From Prevotellaceae bacterium UBA2757 (GTDB lineage Bacteria; Bacteroidota; Bacteroidia; Bacteroidales; Bacteroidaceae): a DNA stretch of 6,572 nt. The position numbers and the translations under genes are program-made. A model generated the notes under the pieces. The model worked only from the letters and a program-made list of their open reading frames with translations. It had not been told where the DNA came from and did no database searches. The DNA lies in contig DEJD01000097.1 in NCBI GenBank assembly GCA_002353215.1, positions 1 to 6,572 of the forward strand, written 5' to 3'. Below are positions 1 to 6,429 of this stretch, in pieces; position 1 is the first letter of the stretch; each line of letters opens with the position of its first letter.

Positions 1-35
1 ACTCTCGACTCTCGACTCTTGACCCTCGACTCTCG
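1..35. repeat. Tandem heptamer repeat (ACTCTCG)n at left edge
   Basis: Five consecutive 7-base units are visible: ACTCTCG, ACTCTCG, ACTCTTG, ACCCTCG, ACTCTCG. Units three and four carry one substitution each. The array runs off the left edge, so the full copy number is unknown. No ORF crosses it. A second heptamer array with a shared CTCT core lies after the rubrerythrin gene (794-821). Confidence 0.85.
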
Positions 36-107
36 ACATTTTTCATTTTTTTCGTTCCCAAAGTTATGTCCTTTTTGATTATTTATGAAAAAAATAATCG
101 GATTTTA

Positions 108-138
108 TTTGTAATTCACTTACAAGGTCGTATTTTTG
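108..138 (+). promoter_or_regulatory. Bacteroidetes-type promoter of the rubrerythrin gene
   Basis: A -33 element TTTG (108-111) and a -7 element TATTTTTG (131-138) are separated by 19 nt. This matches the Bacteroidetes primary sigma factor consensus TTTG-N19-21-TAnnTTTG. Transcription would start around 143-145, giving a leader of about 35 nt before the ATG at 179. The leader has no Shine-Dalgarno site and is AT-rich, which is usual in this phylum. Confidence 0.75.
109..125. promoter_or_regulatory. Inverted repeat over the rubrerythrin promoter, candidate operator
   Basis: The sequence TTGTAA-TTCAC-TTACAA is a perfect 6-bp inverted repeat with a 5-nt spacer. It covers most of the -33 element and the start of the promoter spacer, where a bound dimeric regulator would block RNA polymerase. 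The downstream gene is a peroxide-detoxifying rubrerythrin, so a redox or peroxide regulator (PerR/Fur, Rex or CRP/FNR type) is a reasonable inference. It is not an exact match to the PerR, Rex or FNR consensus sequences that I know. Confidence 0.4.
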
Positions 139-178
139 CACCGACAACCTAGTATTAACATTTAAATCTAACATTATT

Positions 179-745
179 ATGGCAAAGAAATGGGTATGCC
201 CAGTATGTGGCTATGTACATGAAGGTGACACTCCACCAGAGAAGTGTCCACAGTGTAAAGTTCCTGGCTCAAAGTTCATTGAGAAGGAAGTAACAGAAGG
301 TCTTAATTTTGCTTGCGAACACGAAATTGGTGTTGCAAAGGCTATTCCTGCAGGCGAAGAAGGTGCTTTCGTTCTTCAGGGTTTGAAGGACCACTTCAAC
401 GGCGAATGCTGCGAAGTAGGTATGTATCTCGCTATGGCTCGTCAGGCTGACCGCGAAGGCTATCCTGAGGTATCAGAAGCTTTCCGTCGCTATGCTTACG
501 AAGAGGCTGACCACGCTTCTCGTTTCGCTGAGATGCTCGGAGAAATGGTTTGGGATACAAAGACTAACCTCAAGAAGCGCATGGAAGCAGAGGAAGGTGC
601 TTGTGCAGCTAAACTCGACATCGCTAAGGTAGCTAAGAAACTCAACCTCGATGCTATCCACGACTCTGTTCACGAGATGGCTAAGGATGAGGCTCGCCAC
701 GGTGCCGGCTTCCAGGGACTCTACAACAGATACTTCGGAAAGTAA
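179..745 (+). CDS. Reverse rubrerythrin (rubredoxin + ferritin-like diiron peroxidase)
   Basis: Predicted cytoplasmic non-heme diiron enzyme of 188 residues. Proteins of this type reduce hydrogen peroxide to water with electrons from NADH passed through rubredoxin or a reductase. The rubredoxin domain is at the N-terminus: CxxC at 7-10 and CPQC at 23-26 would hold one iron. This is the reverse of classical rubrerythrin order. The ferritin-like four-helix part follows from about residue 50, with glutamates 76/79, the ExxH motif E109/H112 (in YEEADH) and E171/H174 (in DEARH) as likely diiron ligands. There is no signal peptide. Seven of eight arginine codons are CGT or CGC, unlike the AGG-using genes to the right, which suggests high expression. 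A good promoter lies upstream, and a rubredoxin gene follows 88 nt downstream. The family call is firm; the physiological electron donor is inferred. Confidence 0.95.
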   Translation: MAKKWVCPVCGYVHEGDTPPEKCPQCKVPGSKFIEKEVTEGLNFACEHEIGVAKAIPAGEEGAFVLQGLKDHFNGECCEVGMYLAMARQADREGYPEVSEAFRRYAYEEADHASRFAEMLGEMVWDTKTNLKKRMEAEEGACAAKLDIAKVAKKLNLDAIHDSVHEMAKDEARHGAGFQGLYNRYFGK

Positions 746-752
746 ATTATTT

Positions 753-793
753 GCCGCCCCACCTTTTTCGAAATTTCGAAATCTCGAGGCGGC
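753..793. repeat. Nested inverted repeat / hairpin between rubrerythrin and rubredoxin
   Basis: Outer arms GCCGCC (753-758) and GGCGGC (788-793) are perfectly complementary. Centred within half a base of the same point is a 16-bp palindrome, TTTCGAAATTTCGAAA (766-781). Together they could fold into one imperfect hairpin with an internal loop. No T-tract follows on either strand, so it does not look like a standard intrinsic terminator. It could be an RNA processing or stability element that sets different levels of the two flanking genes, but that role is inferred. Confidence 0.55.
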
Positions 794-821
794 TCTCTAA
801 CCTCTAACCTCTAACCTCTAA
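794..821. repeat. Tandem heptamer repeat (CCTCTAA)4
   Basis: One TCTCTAA unit followed by three exact CCTCTAA units. The array lies between the hairpin and the rubredoxin start codon. It has the same 7-base period and CTCT core as the array at 1-35 on the other side of the rubrerythrin gene. Such arrays can vary in copy number by slippage. Here they fall in noncoding DNA, so no frame change would result. Confidence 0.85.
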
Positions 822-833
822 ACTATTAAATAT

Positions 834-992
834 ATGTCAAAATACGTATGTGAAGTATGCGGATGGGAATACGACCCGGAAGTAGGCGTACCTGAGAAGG
901 GTATCGCACCAGGTACTGCTTTCGAGGATCTGCCAGATGATTTCGAATGCCCTCTCTGCGGAGTAGGTAAGGATCAGTTCGCAGAAGCTTAA
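834..992 (+). CDS. Rubredoxin
   Basis: A 52-residue protein, the normal length for a stand-alone rubredoxin, a small cytoplasmic one-electron carrier with a single Fe(Cys)4 site. The four ligands are visible as CEVC (6-9) and CPLC (39-42). The family's usual aromatic and glycine positions are also present (YVCxxCGWEYDP at the N-terminus, G at 24 and 28, [20 protein letters not shown] near the C-terminus). It lies 88 nt after the reverse rubrerythrin in the same direction, with no clear promoter of its own, so it is probably cotranscribed and may donate electrons to that enzyme. No Shine-Dalgarno site is seen; the ATG at 834 is the only start giving the canonical N-terminus. Its stop TAA overlaps the stop of the opposing pseudouridine synthase gene. 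The gene is easily missed because of its size. Confidence 0.95.
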   Translation: MSKYVCEVCGWEYDPEVGVPEKGIAPGTAFEDLPDDFECPLCGVGKDQFAEA

Positions 993-2380
993 AAGTCCGC
1001 TTTCCTTTCAAATATCATCCCTGCACCTGTGCGGGGATGTTTTATTTCTATACGTTCCGCATGCAGGTACAACCTGTCTGCTGCCCTCCCGTATAGTGCA
1101 TCTCCTTTTATGGGTACACCAAGTCCGTCACCGTGGGCTGAGTGTACCCTTAACTGATGGGTGCGACCTGTCTTGGGGTGGAACACCACTCGCGTTCCAT
1201 CCTGTAACTCATACTCCGTAACGGCTCTTTTCCCATGCTCGTAACTGACCATCTGACGGGGACGGTCAAACGGGTTCGGTAATAATGGTAGGGTAATAGT
1301 GCCTTTCCTTGGCACACTCTCAGCTACAGGCCTTTCTAACAGGGCTACGTAGGTCTTGCCCACTGCCTGTTTTACAAACTGCTCCTGCAACTGTTTATAT
1401 GCTTTTTCATTCAGTGCAAACACGATTATTCCCGAGGTGTCCATATCCAGGCGGTGTACATTCACTGCTTCAGCCCACCGTTGCCTAACTATGTCCAATA
1501 GCGACGGCATGTCATCGTTCCCCGGGGTAGAGGGCAGCCCTGCTGGTTTATACACCACTGCCATGTCTTCATCATCATATATGTATTCCACTTTCTTTGC
1601 CTGTTCACGAGCAGTACTCAGCATGGGGTTTCCCTCTACATTCAGTCCCTCCAACATATGTCGCAGGATGGGTTTGCATTTCGAATTACAGGCAGGGTAG
1701 TACTGACTGTCTATCCTCACTTCGTCCTTGGGCGAGGGACCTAACCAGAATTCTGCCATGCAAAGTGGTTTCAGACTGTGCCGATAGGCATATTGCAATA
1801 ACTTGGGGGCACAACATTCTCCGGCACCCGAAGGGATGCGACTCCCTGCCTGTGCTTGCCTCTTGCCGTTGAAGTATTCTTCAGCTGTAAGTATCTGGGG
1901 ATGATCCTCAAAAAGACTTGTCAGCGATTTGCTCTCGCCCCTGGCATTTAACAGGTGGAATTGTTCGAACAACCACTGCTGCAGGGCTATGGAACGCTGT
2001 TTCCTCTCTTTACGCAGTTCTGGGGTGTCTTCTCCGTTGGCTATCCTCTGGTTTATGGCAGTTATATTCGCTTCTTCCTGTTTGAAGTAACTGCCCTCGG
2101 TCTGCAGGTTATAAACTGGTGGTACGAATCCTTCCTGCAGGTACGTGCCACCTGTCATGCCTGAGAAGGCGGCAAGGTAATAGCGTTTTCCTTCTGCTTC
2201 TACTATCATCACTCCAAACATCTTACCGCTCTTTTCTTTCTCAAGCAGTTGCCTGCACACAGGAGTGATGTCCTCCACTGCCGCTACACACAACGGATGG
2301 GGCTTGTAGCGGAAAGGGTAGGTAAACTGTTCTGGTGACGGTATGTCATCAGTACCTGGTGGCAACGGATGTAAGAGCAT
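989..2380 (-). CDS. RluA-family RNA pseudouridine synthase with N-terminal extension
   Basis: Predicted 463-residue enzyme that converts specific uridines in rRNA and/or tRNA to pseudouridine. The catalytic domain is the C-terminal part, from about residue 264: KPAG (278-281), the signature HRLDMDTSG (309-317) with catalytic Asp312, and GRTHQLRVH (405-413). The call is 'RluA family'; the target (for example 23S rRNA 746 or tRNA position 32) cannot be read from the sequence. The first 260 or so residues are an extension absent from E. coli RluA. It has a charged, probably helical stretch (about 98-142) and a cysteine-rich block: GECC (187-190), C207, and PACNSKC (229-235). Long RluA-like proteins with such an extension occur in other bacteria, but its role is unknown to me. 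The ATG at 2378-2380 has an AAGGAAA ribosome site 8 nt upstream (2389-2395). It is the last gene of the leftward operon, 19 nt after its neighbour. Confidence 0.9.
   Translation of the reverse strand: MLLHPLPPGTDDIPSPEQFTYPFRYKPHPLCVAAVEDITPVCRQLLEKEKSGKMFGVMIVEAEGKRYYLAAFSGMTGGTYLQEGFVPPVYNLQTEGSYFKQEEANITAINQRIANGEDTPELRKERKQRSIALQQWLFEQFHLLNARGESKSLTSLFEDHPQILTAEEYFNGKRQAQAGSRIPSGAGECCAPKLLQYAYRHSLKPLCMAEFWLGPSPKDEVRIDSQYYPACNSKCKPILRHMLEGLNVEGNPMLSTAREQAKKVEYIYDDEDMAVVYKPAGLPSTPGNDDMPSLLDIVRQRWAEAVNVHRLDMDTSGIIVFALNEKAYKQLQEQFVKQAVGKTYVALLERPVAESVPRKGTITLPLLPNPFDRPRQMVSYEHGKRAVTEYELQDGTRVVFHPKTGRTHQLRVHSAHGDGLGVPIKGDALYGRAADRLYLHAERIEIKHPRTGAGMIFERKADF
1016..1047 (+). terminator. Intrinsic terminator of the rubrerythrin-rubredoxin unit
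   Basis: A strong hairpin has arms CATCCC-T-GCAC and GTGC-G-GGGATG (1016-1039), with one G-U wobble and a tight loop. It is followed by the T-rich run TTTTATTT (1040-1047). It begins 23 nt after the rubredoxin stop. The same bases are codons of the opposing pseudouridine synthase (its HPRTGAGM region), so the terminator is nested in antisense coding DNA. The T-rich tail is on the + strand only, which supports rightward termination. Confidence 0.75.
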
Positions 2381-2399
2381 CGTGATGATTTCCTTGGTT

Positions 2400-3227
2400 T
2401 TATCTTACCGTTAAGTGGAAACAGGCTTGTTTCCTTTCATGTTTCACATAACAGAGGCCTTGCTGACGCAGGTCACGCAATACTTCTGCCAACACCTGCT
2501 TCATTGGGAAGTCCCATCTCAGGAGCGGTATATTGGCGTCGTGATATCCTACCAGCGGCACAAACCGGTTGTATGTGATATCTACCGTGGTTCCATAACA
2601 GTGACAGGAGTTTTCTGTGGCATTGCCATTTCCCTTGCGCAGTCTCGACACGTCATCTGCAGTTCGCAGTACCGAGGTTACTATAGGCAGATGCAATGGC
2701 AGTCCTTTCGATTGCAGTGAGTCTGCGAAGTTCAGACATATGGTGTTCAACAGGTGCTGTGCCTTCGGAACGAGCAACGGCACTGAGTGCGACAGGTTAT
2801 CTACTCTGTAGTATGGCGAATGACATATGTTTACCAGTTTATGCTGTTCTACCAACTGTTCCAGTTCTTCTCTGTTCCGTGCTGGTCTTATGCCGTTGGT
2901 TTGCGCTGCCACCAGCTGCACGTCGTTTATGTCCGGAAAACATTCTTCCCACGAATACACTCCCTTCACACGGTTGAATTTCTTTGGTACTCCATACATC
3001 TTGCGTGGCGACAGAGCAGTACGTGTTCTCATGTCTCTGTCCAGTGTCTCCGCATTCTCCATATCTACATCTTTCACCTCAACCTCTTCTTTCCCCCTAT
3101 TGTTAGTAGGGATGTTGGGATTTGTGAAGTGACGTATAGCTGCAAATAATAATACTATAATGCAGAATGCTGCCACGAATTTTTTCTTGGCTGAAGCGTG
3201 TTGTTTTTTCTTCTTTCTTCTTTTCAT
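2400..3227 (-). CDS. Membrane-anchored DUF5715-like / M15-like protein
   Basis: A 275-residue protein. It begins with a very basic stretch (Lys/Arg-rich, residues 2-16) and one hydrophobic segment (about 17-31), so it is probably anchored in the inner membrane with the rest in the periplasm. A polar linker runs to about residue 70. The C-terminal part resembles the Hedgehog/DD-peptidase (M15) fold: S184/R188 in TSVLRT, the zinc-type motif HxxGxxxD (H209, G212, D216) and a terminal His271. M15 enzymes cleave peptidoglycan peptide stems, but the usual catalytic Glu three residues before the last His is alanine here (A268), so activity is uncertain. I think it belongs to the Bacteroidetes family DUF5715, from memory. 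Its ATG overlaps the upstream stop as ATGA, indicating translational coupling, with GGAAGGG one base before the start (3229-3235). Confidence 0.7.
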   Translation of the reverse strand: MKRRKKKKQHASAKKKFVAAFCIIVLLFAAIRHFTNPNIPTNNRGKEEVEVKDVDMENAETLDRDMRTRTALSPRKMYGVPKKFNRVKGVYSWEECFPDINDVQLVAAQTNGIRPARNREELEQLVEQHKLVNICHSPYYRVDNLSHSVPLLVPKAQHLLNTICLNFADSLQSKGLPLHLPIVTSVLRTADDVSRLRKGNGNATENSCHCYGTTVDITYNRFVPLVGYHDANIPLLRWDFPMKQVLAEVLRDLRQQGLCYVKHERKQACFHLTVR

Positions 3228-5926
3228 GCCCTTCCGGAGTTGTTTATAAGTGCTGCGATTTTGTTATTCAGGTCGTATGATTGCATCAGCTGTTCTATGG
3301 TCAGATGCATACGGTAACGCCAGTAATGACGTGGGTTGGACGGTATGTTGATTCTCTCTCCGTTCGGATCTGCCAGCCTGACTCTCTCGTCTATCGACAA
3401 CCAGTCTTGCAGCGACAATAGACATAGTATCGAAGGAGAGAAGAGGTGACGTGCTACGATGTCTTCGCACAACCATTCCGGTGCCGGATGGGGTGCTGGT
3501 CCGTCATTATGCAATGCATTGTTGTAGAAACTCTGAGCTCTCTGATAGTCCTCATCCCACCACTGACGCAATGGAGGCATGTCGTGAGTAGCTATGGTGG
3601 CTACCGAACGGTATGGGTTGTCCTGCAATCTGCTGAATTCCAGTCCTGCCTGTTTTGGCATGGTCTGTATCTCCAGACTGATTATGCGCAGGCGTTCCAT
3701 TACCCATGCCACACATTCTGGCACCATTCCCAGGTCTTCCGCACAAACCAGCATTCGTGTGCATTGTGTCAGGATAGGCAGTTTTTTCATTGCTTCATCA
3801 TACCAGAATTGATTGTGACGACGGTAGTAATAGTCATCGTACAACATATTGAAGGCTTTCTGGTCATATTCATTCATGTCTTTGAATGCATAGTCGTTCT
3901 GTGCTGCAATACGTGGATGGTACAATTCAGGACGTTTCCTGTCATGGATAAACAATACGTTCGATGCCAGTGCATATAGTCCTTCGCGCACCTGCTGGTC
4001 ATCCTCACTTTCCTTCCCGGCAAACATACCCTGTATCTTCCTTTGGGTGTCATATTCTGGTTTCAGGTCGTACCTGCCATCACTGCGCCTGTTCAGATAG
4101 AGTAGGGTGATGAGGTCTTTCTTGTATCCGAAGATGTCCTCTACCATCTTGTCGGTTATGTACGGACGTGTCATGTCATCGTTGAATCTCAGTCCGTAAC
4201 TCTCTATCTCTTTGATGCTCATAGGCAGAGAAGGGGAGAACTGTCCAAGGAGTCCGTGCACACTGTGCATCGGTATGTCCCAGATGCGGAAGAATCCCAA
4301 TACGTGGTCTATGCGGTAGGCATCGAAGTATTCTGCCATCTTCTGGAATCTCCTTATCCACCACTGATAACCGTCTGCTGCCATCGCATCCCAGTTGTAG
4401 GTCGGGAATCCCCAGTTCTGACCGTTCGTAGAGAATGCATCGGGTGGTGCTCCTGCCTGTCCGTCCATATTGAACAGATGGGGAGCTGTCCATGCCTCCA
4501 CACTGTCGCGACTGATTCCTATAGGTATGTCACCCTTGATGATGATGCCGTTTGCCCTTGCTGCCTGTCTTACTTCCGTAAGTTGCAGGTGCAACTGGTA
4601 TTGTATATAATAGTATAAGGCTACTCCCTCAAATTCAGGCGAACCCTCCTCACACATGCGTTCTATACTCTTTTTGTTGTATTTGCTGTGATGAGGCCAT
4701 GTCGTGAAGTTGGCATTATGATACTGGTCTCTCAGATAACTGAATGCTGCATACGGCACAAGCCAGTCTTTGTTGCTTTCGAAGAATTGCTTGTAGTCGT
4801 CCGTAGCAAATGTGTTGTCTCTTTCCTGAACATATATCATTCTGAGGTATTTCATCTTTCTTGCAAATACCTTCTCATAGTCAATGTGCGGCAATGCATT
4901 CAGGTTCTGCTGCGACATCATGAATTTCTCCATCTGCAGTTTGTCGTGCAGTGCCGGCAATGCCCTCAGATCGCAGTATATTGGGTGAAAGGCATATATG
5001 CTTATGGCATTGTACGGATAGGAGTCCTGCCATGTGCCACTCATTATGGTGTCGTTGATTGGCAATATCTGTATGGCATGCATGCCTACTTTCGAAGCCC
5101 AGCCAATAAAGGTTCTCAGGTCTCCGAAGTCTCCTATACCATAACTGCCATTCGTGCGCAGTGAGAATACAGGTATCACCACTCCTGCTACTTTCCAGTT
5201 CGGAATGTCCATATTCGGACTCGTAGTGGTCTTCACCAACATCGTACCAGTCTGCATCTGTGGACTGCGCAACGATCTGTTGTCACCTTCTTCCCACCTG
5301 ATTATATTGTTGTAGTCATCTATAACTACATATTTATATTCTGCCTCGTGGTACAACATGTTGGCATCCAGATTTACTCCCCATTCCTGCAGGGCTACCA
5401 ACTGCATGCGCTGCGGAAAACGCCATTCTCCCAGTTGTGGAGTACTGCCACAGATTGCTAAGTGCTCACCTTTCTTCAGTCTCGGTTCTACAGCCCTCAA
5501 CTGCAAGGTGATGGAGTATGGACTTCCCGTTGTCGGTTGGTTGCTATTTCCCGATTGCTCTACAGGTCCCACACATTCTGTATAGGCACTCGAAAACAAT
5601 GGAAGGTCTTCAGGTATCGGTCGCCACCTGTCTTCTATGTCATACATCCATGTACCTTCGGAAAACAGTATCTTATGTGGAGCTATCTCCCATTCTGTCC
5701 ATACCAGTACATCGTCTTTGTACATGGCATACAGATACTGCACCCCGACTGCTTCTCCGTTCTGCACATCCTTATACCCATACCAGAACCTGCCTTCATC
5801 AGTATTGAGTTTTATCTCCTCCATATCTGACAGGTAACCGTCCTTCATCCTGTACCTTATCTGCACACGAAGATCCTCACCCCATTCAGTGTAGTATTCT
5901 ATGTTGAATTTCAATGTGTAATTCAT
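3224..5926 (-). CDS. malQ: 4-alpha-glucanotransferase, GH77, DPE2-like with two CBM20 modules
   Basis: A 900-residue cytoplasmic enzyme (no signal peptide) that transfers alpha-1,4-glucan segments between maltooligosaccharides or glycogen-like acceptors and releases glucose. Two starch-binding CBM20 modules come first: about 1-100, and 138-235 with CGSTPQLGEWRFPQ and YKYVV...WEEGDNR. The GH77 barrel follows from about residue 245. Catalytic residues by family motif are nucleophile Asp540 (RIDHVLGF, 538-545), acid/base Glu730 (AEDLG, 729-733) and Asp782 (THDM, 780-783). The nucleophile and acid/base lie 190 residues apart, much more than in short bacterial amylomaltases, which points to the insertion seen in plant DPE2. 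Two CBM20s plus this insert make it DPE2-like. The start at 5924-5926 keeps the first CBM20 complete, with a purine-rich AGAAG 5 nt upstream. It is the first gene of the operon. malQ is used in the broad sense. Confidence 0.93.
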   Translation of the reverse strand: MNYTLKFNIEYYTEWGEDLRVQIRYRMKDGYLSDMEEIKLNTDEGRFWYGYKDVQNGEAVGVQYLYAMYKDDVLVWTEWEIAPHKILFSEGTWMYDIEDRWRPIPEDLPLFSSAYTECVGPVEQSGNSNQPTTGSPYSITLQLRAVEPRLKKGEHLAICGSTPQLGEWRFPQRMQLVALQEWGVNLDANMLYHEAEYKYVVIDDYNNIIRWEEGDNRSLRSPQMQTGTMLVKTTTSPNMDIPNWKVAGVVIPVFSLRTNGSYGIGDFGDLRTFIGWASKVGMHAIQILPINDTIMSGTWQDSYPYNAISIYAFHPIYCDLRALPALHDKLQMEKFMMSQQNLNALPHIDYEKVFARKMKYLRMIYVQERDNTFATDDYKQFFESNKDWLVPYAAFSYLRDQYHNANFTTWPHHSKYNKKSIERMCEEGSPEFEGVALYYYIQYQLHLQLTEVRQAARANGIIIKGDIPIGISRDSVEAWTAPHLFNMDGQAGAPPDAFSTNGQNWGFPTYNWDAMAADGYQWWIRRFQKMAEYFDAYRIDHVLGFFRIWDIPMHSVHGLLGQFSPSLPMSIKEIESYGLRFNDDMTRPYITDKMVEDIFGYKKDLITLLYLNRRSDGRYDLKPEYDTQRKIQGMFAGKESEDDQQVREGLYALASNVLFIHDRKRPELYHPRIAAQNDYAFKDMNEYDQKAFNMLYDDYYYRRHNQFWYDEAMKKLPILTQCTRMLVCAEDLGMVPECVAWVMERLRIISLEIQTMPKQAGLEFSRLQDNPYRSVATIATHDMPPLRQWWDEDYQRAQSFYNNALHNDGPAPHPAPEWLCEDIVARHLFSPSILCLLSLQDWLSIDERVRLADPNGERINIPSNPRHYWRYRMHLTIEQLMQSYDLNNKIAALINNSGRA

Positions 5927-5957
5927 AATTACTTCTTTTCTTTTGCTTATTTTCCTA

Positions 5958-5989
5958 CAAATGTAGGGGTTTCAGGCATTTTTAGCAAA
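5958..5989 (-). promoter_or_regulatory. Promoter of the glucanotransferase operon
   Basis: Read leftward, -33 TTTG (5986-5989) and -7 TACATTTG (5958-5965) are separated by 20 nt, a full match to the Bacteroidetes consensus. Transcription would start near 5951-5953, leaving a leader of about 25 nt before the glucanotransferase ATG. The short gaps and overlap downstream suggest that this promoter serves all three leftward genes. Confidence 0.75.
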
Positions 5990-6329
5990 CTATCTGACGC
6001 GTTAGATTGAATAGTTAAGTTTTTTTGGCAAATGTATTTTTGTGCATTCTGTGTTTGGGTGCACAATGATTGATGATGGTCAAGAAATCAAATGCTTTTT
6101 GTAATTTTTTTTCCTTGATTCTTGCTATGTATTTGTCTGCTCCCTACCTTTGTCGTGTCAAATTCAGGTGTATTATTAATATTGTACACTTGGTTTTGAT
6201 AGAATAAGTTTTTTTTCATAGGTAAAAAGTAAGTTTGATTTTTCGATGGGAGTTAGTCTAAGGTAATTAAGATTGTTTTAGGAAGTCTCAGTTAAGTATT
6301 AATAAGATTAAAGATAGTTCGATTTGCGG
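5990..6329. other. AT-rich divergent intergenic region with inverted repeats
   Basis: No convincing gene lies here. Two inverted repeats are visible. TTGTGCA (6040-6046) pairs with TGCACAA (6060-6066) across a 13-nt loop. CAAGAAATCAA (6081-6091) pairs with TTGATTCTTG (6115-6124) with one bulged A. Neither is followed by a clear T-tract, so they look more like operators or RNA structures than terminators. Several T-runs occur (around 6021, 6105 and 6209). Confidence 0.5.
6121..6152 (+). promoter_or_regulatory. Possible rightward promoter in the intergenic region
   Basis: TACCTTTG (6145-6152) is a perfect -7 element. CTTG (6121-6124), 20 nt upstream, matches three of four bases of the -33 element TTTG. 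It would start RNA near 6158 on the + strand, about 170 nt before the candidate small ORF and 390 nt before the tRNA. The -33 half overlaps the right arm of an inverted repeat. Confidence 0.4.
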
Positions 6330-6410
6330 ATGATGGATTTGATGACTGTGTTATTAGCTGTAATTTTGGCGGTTGCAGCATTGGTGAGTAATCTTTTTAT
6401 AAAGAAGTAA
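6330..6410 (+). CDS. Candidate 26-residue single-pass membrane protein
   Basis: A very short ORF starting ATGATG at 6330 (the alternatives at 6333 and 6342 are in frame) and ending TAA at 6408-6410. After a short polar start (MMDLMT), residues 7-19 are almost purely aliphatic (VLLAVILAVAALV), followed by SNLFI and a C-terminal Lys-Lys. That is the layout of a small inner-membrane protein with a cytoplasmic basic tail. I do not recognise a family. Against it: no good ribosome binding site, no conservation data, AT-rich DNA readily encodes hydrophobic residues, and a promoter-like pattern (6338-6368) overlaps it. In favour: the run is cleanly hydrophobic and it sits in an otherwise gene-free stretch with a possible promoter upstream (6121-6152). 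Confidence 0.35.
   Translation: MMDLMTVLLAVILAVAALVSNLFIKK
6338..6368 (+). promoter_or_regulatory. Possible second upstream promoter for the tRNA
   Basis: TTTG (6338-6341) and TAATTTTG (6361-6368) are separated by 19 nt and fit the consensus. The site lies inside the candidate small ORF, so the two interpretations partly compete. If active, it would give RNA starting near 6374 that runs toward the tRNA. Matches of this kind can arise by chance in AT-rich DNA. Confidence 0.3.
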
Positions 6411-6429
6411 GAAAAAATTCTCAAAAAGA

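Noticed and set aside
1..35. Heptamer arrays as a CRISPR
   Set aside because: The units are 7 bases long with no spacers, so they are simple tandem repeats.
753..793. Hairpin as an intrinsic terminator after rubrerythrin
   Set aside because: No T-run follows the right arm on the + strand, nor the left arm on the - strand, and the rubredoxin gene downstream has no obvious promoter of its own.
826..1011. 61-codon leftward ORF over the rubredoxin gene
   Set aside because: Antisense to a clear rubredoxin with all four cysteine ligands; the rightward frame is the real gene.
3446..3979. 177-codon rightward ORF inside the glucanotransferase gene
   Set aside because: It is antisense to conserved GH77 sequence including the AEDLG and THDM motifs. 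Its composition (many Cys, His, Val) is that of a shadow frame.
4688..5164. 158-codon rightward ORF inside the glucanotransferase gene
   Set aside because: Antisense shadow of the GH77 N-terminal barrel region, with no motif and no promoter or ribosome site.
6035..6042. TATTTTTG as a rightward promoter -7 element
   Set aside because: No TTTG lies 19-21 nt upstream; the nearest one is only 7 nt away.
6230..6237. TAAGTTTG as a rightward promoter -7 element for the small ORF
   Set aside because: No TTTG lies 19-21 nt upstream; the nearest is 31 nt away.
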